From NCBI GenBank assembly GCA_014155875.1, contig JACEFZ010027103.1, positions 298,501 through 362,500 of the forward strand: a stretch of DNA of 64,000 nucleotides. The letters run 5' to 3'. Positions within the stretch are counted from its first letter, which is position 1, and every line of letters starts with the position of its first letter. A model generated the notes under the pieces. The model did no database searches. It was given only the letters and a program-made list of their open reading frames with translations, and was not told where the DNA came from. Origin of the DNA: Cepaea nemoralis (taxonomy: Eukaryota > Mollusca > Gastropoda > Stylommatophora > Helicidae). This document shows positions 59,476 through 64,000 of this stretch, piece by piece. Position numbers and translations under genes: made by a program.

Positions 59476-59800
59476 TGTCAGAGTCTCACTTGAATGGTAT
59501 ATATACAGAAATATATAGGGGATATATAAGGGATGCAACACAGAGACAGAAACCCTAAGAAGGGAATTAATTTACGACGGCTCGAGTGTCCGAGCAATCT
59601 CGAGCATTCGATAACAGAGGGGTCAGTTTGCCTACTACGGCGTTGACACAAATGACTTGTTAATGTACCTATTAGATACTGTGATATTGTGATTAACTTC
59701 GAAATCATTATTCGCCAGATTAACGATAATAAATTAGATTATCAATATACAGCATGGAGTTTGTTGCCTGTCTGAACCCGAGTCTTGTTCCCTAGGTCTT
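59476..59800 (+). mobile_element. Gypsy-2 3' LTR
   Basis: TGTCAGAGTCTCAC start as in Gypsy-1, ...CATTCGATAACAGAGGGGTCAG and CCTGTCTGAACCCGAGTCTTG near the end. It is shorter than the Gypsy-1 LTR because of internal deletion. The exact 3' end near 59800 is uncertain. Confidence 0.8.
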
Positions 59801-59890
59801 TAAGAAGTTGAAAGTTAGCAGTACCCGAGACAGAAGGCTGTGGACAGACATGATCACCAACACCACACGGCACAGACTATATATAACAAG

Positions 59891-60027
<137 letters not shown>

Positions 60028-60151
60028 AATTGCGTGTTTCTCGTAATCAACTTCCAAGACTACAATCTGTGCGCCATTATTTAATTTTGTTTTTTCTTTT
60101 TTTTCTGTTTTGTGGCTGTTTAAAATTGTAAATCTACGTTCGTTCTCTCAC

Positions 60152-60209
60152 CATAGCATCTGAATACAGCAATGAAGGCTAGGAATACACAAAGTCTGAG
60201 AGGCTGCAT
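60152..60209 (-). CDS. Signal-peptide first exon of a secreted protein gene, copy 2
   Basis: The 58-nt minus-strand exon MQPLRLCVFLAFIAVFRCYG ends TATG followed by a GTGAGA donor. It differs from the exon at 23115-23172 at two residues (Gly/Cys at 7, Leu/Phe at 16). After the donor the two sequences differ (ERTNVDLQF-stop here), as expected for intron. The upstream 5' UTR remains similar for over 100 bp, including GGTCTAATTATC. No downstream exon of this copy is visible before 52 kb, only transposons. It could be a functional paralog with a long intron or an orphan exon. Confidence 0.6.
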
Positions 60210-60429
60210 GTTGTCCAGTGTTCTCTCCGAATACGACAAACAGCAACGAGAGACAAACGATAATTAGACCATCCCAGCCAGGGGATATGGTTTACATGCA
60301 TGGTTTATGTAGACCACCCACAATGGTCTCTAATTGGCCTCATCACATCCAAATGCGATTCTTAATCAATCTTATATAGTTAGGTATACGCATATTATAC
60401 TAATGATGTCATGTGTAAGCGACCAACTC

Positions 60430-60433
<4 letters not shown>

Positions 60434-60507
<74 letters not shown>
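60434..60507. repeat. (TA)n array
   Basis: About 74 bp of TA. Confidence 0.95.
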
Positions 60508-60510
<3 letters not shown>

Positions 60511-60641
60511 CAGCATTTGTCTCAGCTGGTGGGTGTTCACGTAAGCTCTAACTTGAAATATAGAAACGATATCAAAGCGTCAGTCCTAATGGAGATAGGC
60601 TGTTTATGTGACTTGTTAATATTAGTTTGTTAATTCATTTA

Positions 60642-60945
60642 TCATGTGCCATGCCGATAAGCATGGGCGGTCATGTTTCGCCATCTCACGCGATCACCAG
60701 AATCGTGGATAAGCTCAGTGTTCATGTCTCGACCATACCACGTATCCAAGCCATCCAGGTATTTACTTCTCTGCCTTCCCCTTGTTCACTTGTCCTCGAT
60801 CTTGCCAGTTGCCACCAAGTTCTCAATTGATCTCTTCTCAAAACGTGACCCAAAAATGTAGACTGTCGAAGTCTAATTTCTCTAATTAGTTTTATGATTT
60901 TCATTTGTTTCGTTTAGGACTTGGCCATTGGCTTTTCTGTCTCAA
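60642..60945 (-). pseudogene. E1 copy, 3' part
   Basis: Minus strand: KIIKLIREIRLRQSTFLGHV, a degraded GKIEG region, and the E1 terminus ending at the TGA at 60642-60644, followed by TAAATGAATTAAC. It is separated from its upstream part (61404-61695) by an I-like fragment. Confidence 0.8.
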
Positions 60946-61403
60946 GGAGTATGCTTTGTAAGGTGGAGAAAAGAATGTTTCGTGTGGAATGGCTCACCTT
61001 GCTTCAGAGGTCACAAATTATGAGAAATCAATGGATTTTTTGGGCTGGCATGCGGGAGTGCGGGGGAATGAACAAGCTGATAGGCTGGCAGGGAATGCAC
61101 CTCTTGGTGGTCGATTACCTATTGACAAGGGAGAAGTGGTTGTGAGCCTGTGGGACCTAGGTGGATAAAGTGGAGGAGCAGACTGAGAACCAGTATGTGG
61201 AAATAATGAGATTGCGAGGGATCGGCAGGCGTTCTGAAAGAATCTCAAAATTGAGAAGCAAGATCAGGAGAGTAGTATGACAATCAGATAGCGCTGGGAA
61301 AACTAGTAATATTACTCTTCGCTGGCTGTTGTGACGAGGGGACGGAGCGCATATGGGAATGTCCAGAGTGCAGTGATATCGGTTAATAGTTCAGCTCAAC
61401 TAT
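60946..61403 (+). pseudogene. I-like element: RNase H and C-terminus, inserted in E1
   Basis: FRVEWLTLLQRSQIMRN, then in the next frame SMDFLGWHAGVRGNEQADRL-AG, a well-preserved RNase H signature, LGGRLPIDKGEVVVSLWDLG, and the end ERIWECPECSDIG-stop near 61386, with a CTCAAC-rich tail. Homologous to the fragments at 11423-12150 and 18657-18841. The flanks TTTTCTGTCT and ACTCTGTCCATGG suggest a short TCTGTC duplication. Confidence 0.75.
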
Positions 61404-61695
61404 ACTCAACTCTGTCCATGGTATTCTTTGCAGTTTCACCACATTTCCACAGCCGTCAGATGCTTATCAGCTTGTCTGCTCATTGTCCACGCTTCACATC
61501 CATACAAAAGTACAGGTTCTATGTAGCACCTCAACACTCTTTTTCTCGTTGCATATGACATCTTTTTATTGGTCAGTATGTTGTCCATCATTGCAAAAGG
61601 CTACCTTCGCCTTGGCAATTCTTGTTCTAATCTCCTCAGGATATCTCAGATGTTTTGACTGTTCTGAGATAACTGTACCGATTCACTTGTTTTAA
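61404..61695 (-). pseudogene. E1 copy, upstream part
   Basis: The plus-strand wording (CATGGTATTCTTTGCAGTTT... CTTGTTCTAATCTCCTC) matches 13567-13860 of the best E1 copy closely. On the minus strand it covers RTRIAK... RKRVLR and PVLLYGCEAWT-like sequence. It ends at the 3' end of the Penelope-like element. Confidence 0.78.
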
Positions 61696-61696
61696 A

Positions 61697-63157
61697 ATTT
61701 GAATAACGAAGACACAAACAATAGATTGCACGATTTATTGCCTGGCATATTTCGCTGCATCTCGTCAGGTACATACTGCAGAAATCACACAACTTACGTG
61801 AATTAACTAGATAAATCCTTCAAGTTGAAATATACACATATTCGCACAGTAATGTCGACTTAGTCTACCACGGTAATTTTAAGCTGACTAACATGTCTTT
61901 CTGTTTACACAATTCTGGCTTGCGTTGATAGATCATAATTGCTTCTGCAAATTTTAACAAGCGAGTATTTTGTGTGTTAAACAACACGCGAAAGGAAGTG
62001 TTTCTGTTCACCACATGGCCACTGTCGACGATGTGCCTACCAATTGAAGACGCCGGGAGCTTCCGGTGTGTCGGCGCCACGAGGCTAGCATCTCCTGTGT
62101 GTTGTATCTTGTTGACCCATTGAGGTATGTGTTCTAACACCCGTTGGTAAGCTGTCTCTCTGTTCTACCATTGTAAACGGCCTGGCATCTACATGTGAAT
62201 TGGTAAATACAATTGTTTGTGGGGTACAGAGGAACAGGCTCTTTGACTGCTGGTGTAGGAATCGGTAAGGTTTTAAATCTAATGACTGGAGTTGCCGCAC
62301 AGAATGTTCGGCCTACTGCTGTAGTAAGCAGGTCTTGTAGACGTTGCATTACGTCATCCCCTCGAATGGTTTGCTGGATAAATACCTTGAGTTTAGGGAC
62401 TGTAGTTACGTCTGCTTTGAGTTTGGGCTGTTGGCAGTGGCGCTTTATAAATCCTGTGGAGTACCCATTCAGGTTTAAGACATTCTTCAGAGTTTCAAAT
62501 TCCTCTGTCAGTGTGTCCTGGGTGCATATCTTTCTAGCACGGTCAAACAAGGTCCGTACTAAGCCCCGTTTGTACTGGACAGGTGTGAAGCTCTGAAAAT
62601 TTAGGTATTGGCCAGTCCATGTTCCTTTGCGATACACCGATCTTTGAATTGTGCCGTCTGCTCTACGTCTCATTAGAATATCTAGGAACGGCAACGCTTC
62701 GTTGTGTTCGTGTTCCATAGATAGAGAGATGTTTTTATGCGTCTTGTTCATTGTGGCCTGAAACGATGTTGCTTATAGCTCGTCTGTGATGATAATTAGT
62801 ATATCGTCCACACAACGACGGTAAAAGGCCAAGTTGTTGATGTCTGAGGATCTCTTTTCTTCTAAATGTGCCATGAAGATGTCCGCTAGAATAGGACCAA
62901 GAGGACTCCCCATGGCCACTCCGTCAATTTGGCGGTATGACTTAGTTAGAAAATTGAATTGTATGTTGGCGGTACAAAGTAGTAGTAGCCTCTCCAGAAT
63001 AGGTGTTGGGATGCCTAATTTTAGTTGTTTGTCTTCAATGCGTTCCCTTATTATTTGCACTGTCTCCTCTAATGGAACGTTAGTGAATAGGGAGGCTATA
63101 TCCATGGATGCCATGTGTTTGTTATTTATGTCCATAGTATCCAATAATTCCTCAACA
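61697..63157 (-). pseudogene. Penelope-like element, 5'-truncated inverted copy
   Basis: Minus strand: NNKHMASMDIASLFTNVPLE, GVAMGSPLGPILADIFM (motif B-like), and the catalytic YRRCVDDILIII (VDD). An in-frame stop at 62773 is followed by HNEALPFLDILMRRRADG, GTWTGQYLNFQSF and the linker. Then comes a GIY-YIG endonuclease: NCIYQFTCRCQAVYNGRTER, a frameshift near 62134, EHIPQWVNK, SSIGRHIVDSGH and LLKFAEAIMIYQRKPE (the Glu position). RT followed by GIY-YIG is the hallmark of Penelope-like elements. AATAAA occurs near its 3' end (about 61735). Confidence 0.9.
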
Positions 63158-64000
63158 AATCACTGAGCACTGAAAAGGTAACAACGTCAGTACTAGACAA
63201 CACAGAGAAGTATGTGAGGAACTTATCGTCGTACGTACTCAACAACATTGAAACGGAGGCCCTTGCATACGGATTAAAATTCTGCATAAAGCCTAAACAT
63301 ATCAACCGTGTTGAGTGGCAAGCACAGTTTGAAATGTTGTTTGATCAAGTCTCCAAGTTATCACCTACTTCTGCTGAGTTGGTCGGGTGGCTGAAGGCCA
63401 AACTGGTAGATTTAGAACACCAGTATCGCACAACACCCTCTAAAAAGACATGTCCGCTGACCAACGAACACCTTACTGCCTAAAAAGCGTTAAAGGCTAA
63501 CAAAACCCTCGTCATACTGAAACCTGACAAAGGGAGCGGTACAGTACTGATGGACATGTCAGACTACCAGAGAAAAATGGATGAAATATTGTCAGATGAA
63601 TCCAAATTCAGGATAGATCAAAAAGTGAACAAGTCGGAGGACCTGGATGCTATAATGAGGAAAGAGATCCAGTCACTTGTGAATGCGGGACTCATCAGTG
63701 AGGCCACTGCAAAAACGCTCACACCACGTGGCTCACACACTCCTCAGATGTACGGTCTACCCAAACTTCACAAGCCCGGCATCCCGCTAAGACCTATCCT
63801 GTCCATGGTTAACTCTGCACAACACCGAATGGCGAGATGGCTGGCCGAAATGTTAAAGCCAGTACGACAGTCCTTCGATCCTAAAATACTCAGAGATACA
63901 TTCCAATTGATGGAATTATTGGATACTATGGACATAAATAACAAACACATGGCATCCATGGATATAGCCTCCCTATTCACTAACGTTCCATTAGAGGAGA
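63158..64000 (+). CDS. Penelope-like element, plus copy, cut by window edge
   Basis: The frame TTSVLDNTEKYVRNLSSYVL, RVEWQAQFEMLFDQVSKL and PLTNEHLTA is followed by an in-frame TAA at 63481. It continues in the same frame with LVILKPDKGSGTVLMDMSDY, GSHTPQMYGLPKLHKPGIPL-RPILS (the KPD and LPKLHKP blocks of Penelope RTs) and LMELLDTMDINNKHMASMD to the window end. It lies head to head with the minus copy. The shared stretch of about 88 bp (63913-64000 against the complement of 63066-63153) appears identical. Confidence 0.85.

Noticed and set aside
61018..61248. Minus-strand ORF over the I-like RNase H fragment
   Set aside because: Shadow of the plus-strand frame that carries the RNase H signature.

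Overview
This window is animal nuclear DNA, not prokaryotic. The evidence is GT-AG splice signals, AATAAA polyadenylation signals, microsatellites and minisatellites, tRNA-derived and hAT-type short elements, and nested relics of several retrotransposon classes (RTE/Nimb-like, I-like, CR1/L2-like, Gypsy-like, Penelope-like). The mix, together with pieces of a secreted immunoglobulin-domain gene that resemble gastropod fibrinogen-related proteins (FREPs), suggests a lophotrochozoan and possibly a gastropod mollusc. That assignment is inference. No operons, tRNA genes or CRISPR arrays were seen.

Layout. 1-12 kb: possible host exons on the minus strand (left edge, and an Ig-like exon at 10.3-10.7 kb), a decayed non-LTR ORF1, long simple-repeat tracts, and a 3.35 kb mobile element ('element A') inserted in a 19-bp minisatellite. 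12-25 kb: a nest of non-LTR elements inserted into one another, a 607-bp inverted-repeat element, a tRNA-SINE, a hAT MITE, and a conserved signal-peptide exon (23.1 kb). 25-34 kb: a 5'-truncated non-LTR element with a 16-bp target duplication and a nearly complete non-LTR element whose RT ends in a C2H2 finger. 34.5-44.5 kb: a Gypsy-like LTR element whose 3' LTR is split by a second 3.7 kb element ('element B'). 44.5-49.5 kb: a CR1/L2-like element with an esterase-bearing ORF1. 49.9-57.1 kb: a 7 kb LTR element without pol. 57.1-59.8 kb: the 3' half of a second Gypsy copy. 59.8-64 kb: TA arrays, a second copy of the signal-peptide exon, and two Penelope-like elements head to head.

Short names used below. 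E1, E2, E3 and E4 are four RTE/Nimb-like non-LTR families. E5 is the family with a C-terminal zinc finger. 'I-like' is the family with RNase H and a WECPECSD terminus. Most coding sequence belongs to these elements and nearly all of it is broken. The host signal is small but notable: two 58-nt signal-peptide exons 37 kb apart in the same orientation, conserved up to the splice donor. The most unusual mobile DNA is the A/B pair, which carry TGTGACGA-type ends, 5-bp target duplications, an intron-like layout and no long ORF.
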